A stretch of DNA of 64,000 nt from Pseudomonas sp. 7SR1. GTDB taxonomy: Bacteria > Pseudomonadota > Gammaproteobacteria > Pseudomonadales > Pseudomonadaceae. Within the stretch, counting starts at the first letter, position 1; each line of letters begins with the position of its first letter. Positions 16,957 through 24,333 of this stretch are shown one piece after another. Both the position numbers and the translations under genes were made by a program. The notes beneath the pieces are model-generated. The model saw nothing but the letters and a program-made list of their open reading frames with translations. It searched no databases and was not told the origin of the DNA. The stretch is from contig NZ_LT707064.1 of assembly GCF_900156465.1 (NCBI RefSeq), positions 2,574,501 through 2,638,500 of the forward strand, written 5' to 3'.

Positions 16957-19851
16957 TCATGCGGCCCGAGCCTCGCTCTCATCCGTTCCCGGTATCGTCT
17001 TCACGATGTAGCAGCGTTGCGGGCCCAGGCCGGGCAACCGGACCAAGCTCGATGCCTTGCCGTCGCTTCCAGGTTCCAGCACACCCCGGTGCAGCAGCTC
17101 CTTGTTCACGGCGTTGATGTTCATGCCCCGAAATATCTCGGAGCGCCATGCTTCGGGCAGCACGTAGTAGGTGTGGGTGGTGTGCATGGTGTCGCCCATG
17201 CCGTGCTCCAGCGTTTTGCGAAAGCCCAGCCGGTCAATAGTGCGGGGCCCGTGCTCATCGACCTTCGCGGCGGCGGTTTCCCAGCGGGTGAAACGGCTTT
17301 CACCAAAGCGCTCGATGATCTGGCGCAGACGGGCCAAAATCGCATCACCTTCTAGGTTTCCGGCGCCGCCACGCTCATTCAGCCACGCGCTAAGGCACAC
17401 TCGTGCCGCTGTGGTCGCGGTGCCGTCGGGCCAGCCAGTGATACCTAGAGCGGTCGCCAGCTCTCCGGCTGCGGCGGCCAGCCCAAAGCGTGCGGCGGCT
17501 CGGTGTGCCTGCCCACTGGCAGACGCGGGAAGGGCTTTGGCGACGAAGCCTTCTAGAGTCCGGCGGAGGATGGTTGACCATCCGTGCATCTTGCCGGGCT
17601 CGCAAAGGGCCGCCAGGAACGCGGTCAGTGGCGTGCCGTAGTATTTGGCTACCCGAGCCTTTAGCGCGTCTGAGAGGGCCGCTGCATCGTCGAAACCACT
17701 CAATACATCGAACATGCCCAGGCCTTTGCTGGCGTCCGCTGGCACGGCGAGCATGCGCACTTCCATACCGGCTTTCAGTTCCTTATTGGCTTCGGCCATG
17801 TGCTGCGCCAATGTCTTCTCGCCCGTCGAGAGAAACAGCAAGCGCCACTCCTGTACCTGCCGGCCCGCTTGTCCTCGATCATTGGCGCGAGCCTTACCGG
17901 TGCCATTGCCCAGCATGTACACCGTTTCGCCGATGATGCGCGGGTCGCACATGCCGATTTCATCTAGCACCAGGAGTCCGTCGGAATGTGCGGCGGCGAT
18001 GGATTCCAGGGCGTTGTCTGTTGAGCGCCAGGAACGCACTACACGTGGCCCGCCATAAATCGAGGCGGCGACTTGCAGGTGCGTGGTCTTGCCGCCGGAG
18101 CTGTCGCCGTAGAGGTGAAACCCGCCCGACTCGTGACCGAGCATGTTCAGCAATGGTCCCGCAAAGGCCACACTGACGACGAACGCCAGACGATGGTTGC
18201 CAACGCACAGTGCGCCGATTTGCTCTTGCCACTGTTCCAGCGTGCCGGACTCGCTGATCGGTGGAAGTTGTGCACCGGCTTCATAGAAGTGCAGATGTTC
18301 GTCATGCGAGCCGATCTGCCGTTCGGGCAACAGGAAAGCATTCCCGTGCCAGCCCAGCCGAGTGACCAGGCGAGCCCGTTGCGCACTGTCAAAGCCCTGC
18401 AAATAGCTTTGCAGGTCGTTGCGTGCGTTACGTCCTGAGCGACTACCTGCCAGGCGTAGACCCATGTCCACCAGTGGTCCGAGTACGTCCTTACCAAAGT
18501 CGCCGGTCATGGTGCGGGCCGGAATGTTCCAGCGTTTTTTCTGGCCGTCCGGGTCGTCGAACTCGACCAGCAAGCCCCAGTTGTGGCCCTTGTCGTCACG
18601 GGTGCGTGCGAGGATCTCCAGAGGCGAACACACTGGCCGCGCTTCGCCGTCGTCGCCGGAATAAAACACGCCCTCCGTCGTCAGGCGAAAACCGCCGGGC
18701 AGCAGGTCATTTTTTGATTTGGCTGGCCGCTTGGTTTCGGGCTGCACCTTTAGTTCGATTCCTCCGGCCGGAGCGGGGGCGGGTGCCGAGCCAATCAGCT
18801 CGCCCGTGCGCTCCAGCTCGACGAGGTGAGCCGAGGTCCAGCCCTTGGCGAGTGCGTCGGCTGCATCATCGCCATCGTCCCATTGACCACCTTTGGCAAA
18901 GGTCGGTTTGCCATTTTTCAGCGTGGGCTTGCGTTTGAAGACGTCCAGGGCGATTGCTTGCACTGAGGCGGCGCCGATTTCACGCAGCTTTTCCGCGACG
19001 GCCTCCATGCAGCTCTGACCGCTGGAGTCATTGTCCGGCCACAACAAGACCGACCGCCCTTTGAGCGGCGTCAGGTCGGCCTTGTGCCAGGAGTTGGAAC
19101 CGTTCGGCCAGCAGGTCGCCACATAGCTTGGCATCAGCTCGGCAGCGGCATCGGCGGCTTTCTCGCCTTCGCACAGTACGACCGGCGCATCGAGCCGTTG
19201 CGACAGTTCGTCCAGGCGTAGAAGAGGGCGCGGATCGGGCAGACCTTGCCACCGCCACTGCGTGGTTAGGCCGTCGGCGCGTTGGCACCAGGTCAACGGT
19301 GCAAAGACTTTCCTTGGCTTGCGGTCTTCGTCCGGTCCCAGGTCGAAGCGATAAAGCGCCATGAGGGGCTGGCCTTGCGCATCGCGATAGATCCACACCT
19401 TGGAGGGCGCGCCGTGCTGTCGATGCTTGGCCGGGCACTTATTCATGGCCTCGACCGGGATCGGCTGGATGGCGATCCATTCCGGTGCTTTGCTTTTGTT
19501 CGGTACAGGCTTCGATTGCGCGGCGTTTGCCGATACGTGCAGCAGGTCCGCCAGCTTGTTGCAGGCTTCGATGTCTGTACCGCCATCGATGTAGCGCACC
19601 AGATCGATCAGGTCACCGCCTTTGTCACCGGTGGCAAAGTCCGCCCAGGTGCCTTTGCTCAAGTTGACCTTGAGCGACCCGGCTCGTTTGTCCGTGCGTA
19701 TTGGATTGGGAGCGGTGTATTCCTTGCCGCCATCGACCCGTTTGCCGTTGGGCAGCCAGTAAGACAGCACGCGATCAATGTCCTTGAGTGCGGCGGTTTT
19801 GACGTCGGCAAAGCTGGGGCGTTTTGTTGGTTTGCTCATGCGCGGGGTCAT
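16957..19851 (-). CDS. TOPRIM/DUF927 primase-helicase of the satellite core
   Basis: A 964-aa replication protein. The N-terminal third has a primase-like region followed by a TOPRIM-like segment (VVLCEGEKAADAAAELMP, then VLLWPDNDSSGQ). The C-terminal half is a DUF927 ATPase with Walker A GDSSGGKTTH and Walker B-like LLVLDEIGM. This is the arrangement of P4-type alpha-like proteins, which prime, unwind and recognise the origin of the element. Its ATG overlaps the stop of the upstream DUF3077-type gene (ATGA), so translation is coupled; GGGGG lies seven bases upstream. Iteron clusters at 8.7-9.2 kb and 22.6-22.7 kb are its candidate targets. Confidence 0.88.
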   Translation of the reverse strand: MTPRMSKPTKRPSFADVKTAALKDIDRVLSYWLPNGKRVDGGKEYTAPNPIRTDKRAGSLKVNLSKGTWADFATGDKGGDLIDLVRYIDGGTDIEACNKLADLLHVSANAAQSKPVPNKSKAPEWIAIQPIPVEAMNKCPAKHRQHGAPSKVWIYRDAQGQPLMALYRFDLGPDEDRKPRKVFAPLTWCQRADGLTTQWRWQGLPDPRPLLRLDELSQRLDAPVVLCEGEKAADAAAELMPSYVATCWPNGSNSWHKADLTPLKGRSVLLWPDNDSSGQSCMEAVAEKLREIGAASVQAIALDVFKRKPTLKNGKPTFAKGGQWDDGDDAADALAKGWTSAHLVELERTGELIGSAPAPAPAGGIELKVQPETKRPAKSKNDLLPGGFRLTTEGVFYSGDDGEARPVCSPLEILARTRDDKGHNWGLLVEFDDPDGQKKRWNIPARTMTGDFGKDVLGPLVDMGLRLAGSRSGRNARNDLQSYLQGFDSAQRARLVTRLGWHGNAFLLPERQIGSHDEHLHFYEAGAQLPPISESGTLEQWQEQIGALCVGNHRLAFVVSVAFAGPLLNMLGHESGGFHLYGDSSGGKTTHLQVAASIYGGPRVVRSWRSTDNALESIAAAHSDGLLVLDEIGMCDPRIIGETVYMLGNGTGKARANDRGQAGRQVQEWRLLFLSTGEKTLAQHMAEANKELKAGMEVRMLAVPADASKGLGMFDVLSGFDDAAALSDALKARVAKYYGTPLTAFLAALCEPGKMHGWSTILRRTLEGFVAKALPASASGQAHRAAARFGLAAAAGELATALGITGWPDGTATTAARVCLSAWLNERGGAGNLEGDAILARLRQIIERFGESRFTRWETAAAKVDEHGPRTIDRLGFRKTLEHGMGDTMHTTHTYYVLPEAWRSEIFRGMNINAVNKELLHRGVLEPGSDGKASSLVRLPGLGPQRCYIVKTIPGTDESEARAA

Positions 19852-20117
19852 GTATCAGCCCCCGGCATAAACATGGCATCGTTCACGTCATCGATCAGGG
19901 CTTTTGCCATTTCGCCGAGGTAGAACGCGCACCAGCTGTAGCGCTCGCCCTTATCGCTCATAGCGGCATCGAGGGAGAGCTGATTAGCGTAATGCTGGAG
20001 GAGCGAAACCGTTTCGAGCGCGTCCTCAATAGGAATACCCGCATTCACCCGAAACACGCCCTGGCCGGAGGTTTTATTGAAAAACGACGCTCGGCCCAGT
20101 GTGGTGTGAGCGCTCAT
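19848..20117 (-). CDS. DUF3077-like small protein
   Basis: An 89-aa acidic protein resembling DUF3077, a Pseudomonas family, in the segment FRVNAGIPIEDALETVSLLQHYANQL. Both ends overlap neighbours by the ATGA arrangement (with the 96-aa gene upstream and the primase downstream), so the chain is translationally coupled. Function unknown. Confidence 0.75.
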   Translation of the reverse strand: MSAHTTLGRASFFNKTSGQGVFRVNAGIPIEDALETVSLLQHYANQLSLDAAMSDKGERYSWCAFYLGEMAKALIDDVNDAMFMPGADT

Positions 20118-20404
20118 ACGGCACCGCCTTTCTGATCCATCGGAACAGACGTGGTGTCACCGTGCAAGGTCAGGGTTTTGATCAGTCCCAGGGTGCCCCG
20201 GACATCCCAAATAACAGCGGCCAGGACATGATTAGCTAGGCGTGGTCTGTCGCTTTCGCTTTCGAAATGGTCCTCAAGCAACATCAGCACGGACTCTGCG
20301 CGGTTGATAGCACAGGTGATTGCATCAACCGGGACACCCTTCTCGATGTCTTTGCTGACGCAGAGCAGGTCTTCGGGCAAGGCGAAGCTGAGTGAGGAGT
20401 TCAT
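20114..20404 (-). CDS. Small hypothetical protein, coupled operon
   Basis: A 96-aa protein, helical with no recognised domain (VDAITCAINRAESVLMLLEDHF). It starts at the ATG at 20404, which overlaps the stop of the 53-aa gene by ATGA, and ends overlapping the next start in the same way. A longer frame to 20890 is not supported because it runs through a terminator and the leader. It may be related to the DUF3077-like neighbour in general character (short, acidic, helical). Confidence 0.7.
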   Translation of the reverse strand: MNSSLSFALPEDLLCVSKDIEKGVPVDAITCAINRAESVLMLLEDHFESESDRPRLANHVLAAVIWDVRGTLGLIKTLTLHGDTTSVPMDQKGGAV

Positions 20405-20562
20405 TGGGCACCGCCTGCGGCTTCGAGAGCGCGAGCTTTGACCATATGGGCGTTGTAACGGGCAAGACGGGTAGCGAGGCTGGAATTGGCGTGTAGAGCG
20501 GCGAGAGCCATTGCACGGTGTGCAGCGGCGCGAATTTTGGACGGATTGAGGGCGTGTTGCAT
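20401..20562 (-). CDS. 53-aa basic protein, first gene of the primase operon
   Basis: Begins at the ATG at 20562 with AAGGAG nine bases upstream and ends in an ATGA overlap with the next gene. The product is short, basic and alanine-rich with a helical pattern (SKIRAAAHRAMALAAL). Being first in a four-gene coupled chain, its translation probably sets the expression of the primase. Its ribosome site can pair with an upstream leader segment, so it is a likely control point. Confidence 0.65.
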   Translation of the reverse strand: MQHALNPSKIRAAAHRAMALAALHANSSLATRLARYNAHMVKARALEAAGGAQ

Positions 20563-20716
20563 TTGTGAAGGCTCCTTGTACTGAGGAACCGCCACCGTCT
20601 GCCGCCAAGCAGATTAGGGTGACGGATTGCGCAGGATTGGCGGACCGGCGTACAAGGAGACCGGCGCACCCGAGGGTGCTCCTACGCAACCCGCCATAAC
20701 ACGGGAATGCAGACAC
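20563..20716 (-). promoter_or_regulatory. Leader with a sequence complementary to the downstream ribosome site (C4-like)
   Basis: On the minus strand CTCCTTGTAC (complement of 20650-20659) is exactly complementary to GTACAAGGAG (complement of 20572-20581), which contains the Shine-Dalgarno sequence of the 53-aa gene. A second match (CCGCC with GGCGG) lies 6-7 bases further along. Two local hairpins (GCACC-CTCG-GGTGC, and one around TCTGC/GCAGA) sit between. This is the layout of C4-type antisense RNAs of P1, P7 and P4, which pair with the translation start of the transcript that follows. Assignment to that RNA family is inference. Confidence 0.5.
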
Positions 20717-20749
20717 AAAAAAAGCGCCTGCAATCGTAATGGGGGCGCT
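20717..20749 (-). terminator. Intrinsic terminator upstream of the primase-operon leader
   Basis: On the minus strand AGCGCC and GGCGCT enclose a 15-base loop and are followed by T7. It would stop transcripts coming from the AlpA side before the primase leader, so the primase operon either has its own promoter or depends on antitermination, as in P4. Confidence 0.65.
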
Positions 20750-20903
20750 GTTGCGCCTTGTACTGTTTGGGCCGCCAAGCCCATTCGCTGAATTTGCAGC
20801 GACGACCAGAGAGTACCGCTCGTTTTTCGAAAGTGCAACTACGCGGGTGGCTTGCGGATTTTTCAGGTGTGGCATAAATTGTTCGGGCATGTAGATTTAC
20901 CTC

Positions 20904-20934
20904 AACGCCTCCGGATCGCCCCCGGAGGCGTTTT
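20904..20934. terminator. Strong hairpin directly after the 101-aa gene
   Basis: AACGCCTCCGG (20904-20914) pairs perfectly with CCGGAGGCGTT (20922-20932) around a seven-base loop, just past the stop codon of the minus-strand gene ending at 20939. The T-rich tail is on the plus-strand side, so its efficiency for leftward transcription is uncertain. The remaining 20750-20903 shows no gene. Confidence 0.5.
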
Positions 20935-20938
20935 CGTT

Positions 20939-21244
20939 TCAGGCATGAAAGTCGAAGCGCAGGGAAAGCAGGGGCAGGAAGCCGCCTTGGAGCATCGAGC
21001 GGGCATCTTCATAGGCTTCCGCTTGCTGGCCTTCGTCGACGATCACCGCCCCGGTCTTTTCGCAGTGAAGGGAGAGCGCGCACCAGGTGCCGTCGGCCCA
21101 GCTGAGTACGCTGACTACGCGCCCCTGTTTATCCTGCTGGCTGCGGTAGCGCTCCAGGCGTTGCATGAGGCGAGACGAAAAGCCGATCTGGCGAAGAATG
21201 GAAAATGGGTGCATCAGGGCTTTGTTTGCGATTTTGCGGCTCAT
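20939..21244 (-). CDS. Hypothetical protein coupled to AlpA
   Basis: A 101-aa protein with no recognised domain; the N-terminal half is basic and helical (ILRQIGFSSRLMQRLERYR), and the rest is beta-rich (VVSVLSWADGTWCALSLHC). The ATG at 21244 overlaps the AlpA stop (ATGA), so the two are translationally coupled. A hairpin follows its stop codon. It may be a co-regulator or a conserved passenger of this island type. Confidence 0.65.
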   Translation of the reverse strand: MSRKIANKALMHPFSILRQIGFSSRLMQRLERYRSQQDKQGRVVSVLSWADGTWCALSLHCEKTGAVIVDEGQQAEAYEDARSMLQGGFLPLLSLRFDFHA

Positions 21245-21522
21245 GCGGCCACCTGATCACGAGCCTCGATGCGGCTGCGTGCCCATGCTTGAACTTCAGA
21301 CAGAACCCAGGCGACCGGCGCACCGCGAGCATTGCTGTTGCTCAGTTTGACAGGCTGAGGAAAGCCACAGTCAGGACGCTGCATCAGCTTGTAGATGGTG
21401 GAGCGTTTCATCCCCACGATGCCTTCGACTTCGCGCATGCGGATCAACGTCGAGGTGGCATCAAACAGCGAGGGGGAATTTGCAGGAGCCTTGCGGGAAA
21501 GGCCGGTGATTGAGGTATTCAT
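21241..21522 (-). CDS. AlpA-family transcriptional regulator
   Basis: A 93-aa helix-turn-helix protein of the AlpA/phage-regulator family: IRMREVEGIVGMKRSTIYKLM forms the HTH, followed by GFPQPVKLS and WVLSEVQAWARSRI, all characteristic. AlpA proteins activate excision or satellite genes. It lies between the integrase side and the primase operon, as in P4-like islands. A perfect 10-bp inverted repeat overlaps its ribosome site region (21527-21561), suggesting self-regulation. Confidence 0.9.
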   Translation of the reverse strand: MNTSITGLSRKAPANSPSLFDATSTLIRMREVEGIVGMKRSTIYKLMQRPDCGFPQPVKLSNSNARGAPVAWVLSEVQAWARSRIEARDQVAA

Positions 21523-21526
21523 AGGT

Positions 21527-21561
21527 ATTGCTCTCGATTGGTTTGGACTGACGAGAGCAAT
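21527..21561. promoter_or_regulatory. 10-bp inverted repeat overlapping the alpA ribosome site
   Basis: ATTGCTCTCG (21527-21536) and CGAGAGCAAT (21552-21561) are perfectly inverted around 15 bases, ending five bases before the AlpA start. It may be an operator, or an mRNA hairpin that buries the GAGAG ribosome site. Confidence 0.5.
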
Positions 21562-21623
21562 GATCTAGGCGGTGAAGTGCGGTGAGCAGTTCACTTCCAA
21601 TTGAAATCCGATTGAAATTTCAG

Positions 21624-22463
21624 TTACAGAATAAAGTTGCGTTTGAGGATGGCCTCTACGCTTTTGCGCGTGAGTGCCTTCTGAGTTTCGAGGGGGATCC
21701 ACTCGGGACGCTGTTTTAGCGGTCTAGCAACTTCACGTTCCAGCCAAGCATGCACGGCGGTTGGGATGTTTCGCTCAGGCATGCCTTTGGCCAGGTAGTG
21801 CATGCCTTGCTTAACAATTGCAGCATCTCGGGCACTGGTGTCCTTGCTACGCTCCATGCCGCTTATGATGCCCCCTTTTTTGGGAATCGCATTCTTGATC
21901 GCTCGATCAGCGACGGGCGTCAGTTCATCATCAATCAAGCAGGGCAGGGATATGATGGGCTCCAGGTGAAGGACGTACTGATCGAGCGCCTCAATGCGCT
22001 CATCCGGATTGGCCTGCATCTCTACAAACTGACAGTAGAGTTCCCACGGCCAGTCGGTCGGAGGCTCTGAAAGATGAGACCAAGCCTTCTGATCTGTTGT
22101 CCGCATCCAGTCGTTTAGCGCCCCCAGCGCTTTCACAGCACAAGCCATGATGTAGGCTGCGTGGGCATCGCGATCCGAAGCCGTTCCACACTCGCTGTAT
22201 TGACGAACCCAATGGGCGAGACGTGCTCTGGTGTCAGTGGAGGCATACTGAGAAATTGCCTCTTCATGCATTGTCGTCTTGATGCACAGGCTGCTGGGAT
22301 CGAAGTCGTTGCAGTCGTCGCGAACGCGAAGACAGCATTGTTCGATCAAATAGCACACGTCATGAATCTGTTCATGGCAGAGCTCGTATAGCGGCTGTGC
22401 CGAGAGAAAGCTCATTAGTCCCGAGGTAAACGCGGAATCTACTAGGGATTGATGATCAGCCAT
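21624..22463 (-). CDS. Hypothetical island protein
   Basis: A 279-aa soluble protein with no recognised domain. It is acidic and cysteine-containing in the N-terminal 100 residues (CYLIEQCCLRVRDDC) and more basic at the C-terminus (KQRPEWIPLETQKALTRKSVEAIL), the latter possibly a nucleic-acid-binding tail. It lies between the TGTTAC repeat array and AlpA on the leftward strand. It may be a conserved component of this satellite type; role unknown. Confidence 0.7.
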   Translation of the reverse strand: MADHQSLVDSAFTSGLMSFLSAQPLYELCHEQIHDVCYLIEQCCLRVRDDCNDFDPSSLCIKTTMHEEAISQYASTDTRARLAHWVRQYSECGTASDRDAHAAYIMACAVKALGALNDWMRTTDQKAWSHLSEPPTDWPWELYCQFVEMQANPDERIEALDQYVLHLEPIISLPCLIDDELTPVADRAIKNAIPKKGGIISGMERSKDTSARDAAIVKQGMHYLAKGMPERNIPTAVHAWLEREVARPLKQRPEWIPLETQKALTRKSVEAILKRNFIL

Positions 22464-22582
22464 GGTTGAGCGTCTCAGGCGTTGTGTCGCGCTTTATCCC
22501 ACGCCCTGTGTATCGCAAGTGAAGCCAGCGGGATTCGCTCGATGCCCAGACGCGTCTAACGTCAGCCAACAGTGAGTTAGGG

Positions 22583-22722
22583 GGGATAGACGCGTTACAC
22601 ATTGAGGCAGTGTCACACGCGGTGTACGGATATTTGCGTGGGCGTGTAACAGGCGTGAAAGCCAATGAAAACGGGCGTCTGGCGAGGTTAGTTACACGAG
22701 TAACACCCGTAACATGGATTTT
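22583..22722 (-). repeat. TGTTAC/TGTAAC repeat array downstream of the integrase
   Basis: On the minus strand this 140-bp interval holds TGTTACGG, TGTTACTC, TGTAACTA, TGTTACAC, TGTGACAC and TGTAACGC. The same unit occurs at 9.1-9.2 kb. Paired iteron loci beside a primase gene are the layout of P4 ori and crr, so this is a candidate origin. Confidence 0.55.
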
Positions 22723-22745
22723 GAGGGGGGGATGGTAGTGGGTAC

Positions 22746-23987
22746 TCATACAGCCTTACCGAACTGACCTTGAATAACATTTCCGGTTTCAAGTGCATCA
22801 AGATGATCGGCATACCACTGCATCATCTTTGTGCGCTGTTCAAGGTACTGGGCTTTGTTGTAAATCCCTCGGACACCTTGTGCCTTGTGACTGAGTTGGG
22901 CCTCGATATGGTCAGCGGGGTAACCATGCTCGTTGAGGATGGTGCTGGCGATGTGGCGGAAGCCATGACCGGTCTGGCGGCCTTCGTAACCAAGGCGCCT
23001 TAATGCCATGAGAAATACGGTGTCGCTTCGGGGTTTGGTGCGGTCGCTTCTACCTGGAAACAGGAGAGGGTATGCCCCGGTAAGTTGCCGAAGCTCCAAT
23101 AGGGCATCTACGGCCTGAGTGCATAGCGGCACCAGATGTTCGCGGCCTTTTTTACGCCCCTTACGTTCGACAGGGACTGTCCAGAGTTTCTTATCGAAAT
23201 CGAACTCCACCCAATGGGCTTCGCGAAGCTCGCTGGGACGGACCGCCATCAGGGTCAACAGCCTTAGGCCAAGCTGAACATCTTTAGCATGCGGATAGGA
23301 GCGTATCGCTCGGAGTAGCTGAGGAAGTTCGTCAGGAGAGACATGAGCGTAGTTTTCTGCCTTTCCCGATGACAGGAACTTATGCACGCCCTCCAAGGGA
23401 TTGTTGACGGCTCTGCCAGTCACGCGAGCCAGGTCATAGATATCTTTGCAGTAAGCCCTCACGCGACTCATCTGTTCCAATATCCCCTGGCGCTCAAGTC
23501 CTCTCAATAGCTCCATCCACTCCATAGACATGATCGAGGTATAGGGACGTTTACCGAGCGAGGGGAACACGTGGCGTTCGAGTGCGCCGAGTATCCTTTT
23601 GGCAGTCCCAGCATCCCAGCCGCTGAGGCGAGACGTATGCCATTCCCTGGCTAGTGATTCGAAGGTGTCATTGGCTGCGTCAATGTCAGCTGCCTGACGA
23701 GCCTTCTTAGAGATGATAGGGTTCTTGCCCTCTGAGGCGTCAGCTCGCAGCTCTGCCGCTTTCTGTCGAGCGAAGGCGCCGCTTACTTCTGGATAGCCGC
23801 CGAGACCTAGCCAAGACCATTTGCCGTCCGGTTTCTTGTAGCGTAATTCCCAAGATTTTTGGCCGTTTGGTTTGACTCTGAAATACAGCCCAGGACTGTC
23901 TAGTTCGCGGTATGCCCCGGCCTCAGGCTCCAAGCTGGAAAGTGTTGTATCAGCGAGAGGACGTCGCTTGATATCGGCGCGCTTCAT
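22746..23987 (-). CDS. int: Tyrosine site-specific integrase (P4-type, DUF4102 N-terminus)
   Basis: A 413-aa integrase. The N-terminal part (GLYFRVKPNGQKSWELRYKKPDGKWSWLGLGGYPEVS) is the arm-binding DUF4102 domain; the core-binding domain follows. Catalytic residues are visible: Arg in MAVRPSELR, the HxxR box in GHGFRHIAST, the second His in LSHK and the nucleophile Tyr in GIYNKAQY. The ATG at 23987 has GGAGG nine bases upstream; a TTG seven codons earlier is unlikely. It is read away from the tRNA into the island, the usual orientation for tRNA-targeting integrases, and must recombine the GTACTTGGTGG sites. Confidence 0.94.
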   Translation of the reverse strand: MKRADIKRRPLADTTLSSLEPEAGAYRELDSPGLYFRVKPNGQKSWELRYKKPDGKWSWLGLGGYPEVSGAFARQKAAELRADASEGKNPIISKKARQAADIDAANDTFESLAREWHTSRLSGWDAGTAKRILGALERHVFPSLGKRPYTSIMSMEWMELLRGLERQGILEQMSRVRAYCKDIYDLARVTGRAVNNPLEGVHKFLSSGKAENYAHVSPDELPQLLRAIRSYPHAKDVQLGLRLLTLMAVRPSELREAHWVEFDFDKKLWTVPVERKGRKKGREHLVPLCTQAVDALLELRQLTGAYPLLFPGRSDRTKPRSDTVFLMALRRLGYEGRQTGHGFRHIASTILNEHGYPADHIEAQLSHKAQGVRGIYNKAQYLEQRTKMMQWYADHLDALETGNVIQGQFGKAV

Positions 23988-24019
23988 CCGTGTATGCCTC
24001 CAGTTCAATTAGTTCTGAA

Positions 24020-24041
24020 GCATACACGTGGGCATACACGG
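24020..24041 (+). repeat. Integrase arm-type repeat, right end
   Basis: GCATACAC occurs twice with a 12-bp period (24020-24027 and 24032-24039), matching the left-end repeat at 7165-7187. A third, inverted copy (GTGTATGC) overlaps the integrase ribosome site near 23990, so integrase binding may also repress its own gene. Confidence 0.6.
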
Positions 24042-24086
24042 TGGGGAAGGATAGGGGTAGATAGAGGTGGGCAGCCAGAAACAAGA

Positions 24087-24107
24087 AAGCCCGCACGAGG
24101 CGGGCTT
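24087..24107 (-). terminator. Terminator downstream of tRNA-Met, island side
   Basis: A perfect 8-bp stem (AAGCCCGC / GCGGGCTT) with a five-base loop, followed on the minus strand by a T-rich tail. It gives the tRNA a new terminator in place of the one displaced to 7052-7083. Confidence 0.75.
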
Positions 24108-24153
24108 CTTGAGGTGATTCATAGACTGCTGTAGACATCTATGGATCGGTACT

Positions 24154-24230
24154 TGGTGGCTACACAGGGACTTGAACCCCGGACCCCAGCATTATGAATG
24201 CTATGCTCTAACCAACTGAGCTATGTAGCC
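24154..24230 (-). tRNA. tRNA-Met (CAT), elongator; integration target
   Basis: A 77-nt tRNA with encoded CCA. The acceptor stem pairs GGCTACA with TGTAGCC, the anticodon loop TTCATAA carries CAT, and the T-loop GTTCAAG is canonical. The acceptor begins with a paired G, as in elongator tRNA-Met rather than initiator tRNA. The 3' end is the attachment site of the element. Confidence 0.93.
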
Positions 24231-24333
24231 AAGTGGCGCGCATTATTCGCCGGTAACGAGGAAGTGTCAAGCGTAAATCTGAAATATTTCTCTGCGCTTT
24301 CAACTGCTTATCCATCCTCGCCACAAATGCCTG

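Larger units (their letters stand above)
7085..24159. mobile_element. 17-kb P4-satellite-like integrative element in tRNA-Met
   Basis: The element is bounded by 11-bp direct repeats of the tRNA-Met 3' end and carries a tyrosine integrase immediately inside the intact tRNA. It has a P4-like core (integrase, AlpA-type regulator, coupled small genes, TOPRIM/DUF927 primase-helicase) and an AT-rich cargo half with nuclease-, ATPase- and HEPN-type genes. No capsid, tail, portal, lysis, conjugation or methyltransferase genes are present. It therefore resembles a satellite or defence island that depends on a helper for transfer. Integrase arm-type repeats occur at both ends. Confidence 0.85.

Noticed and set aside
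20405..20890. Upstream extension of the 96-aa gene to 258 codons
   Set aside because: It would read through an intrinsic terminator, the leader hairpins and the 53-aa gene. The ATG at 20404 has the ATGA coupling.
22456..22749. 97-codon open frame between integrase and the 279-aa gene
   Set aside because: It overlaps the integrase stop by ATGA, but its sequence is the translation of the TGTTAC repeat array (VTGVTRVT pattern) and has no protein-like features, so it is read as the iteron locus instead.
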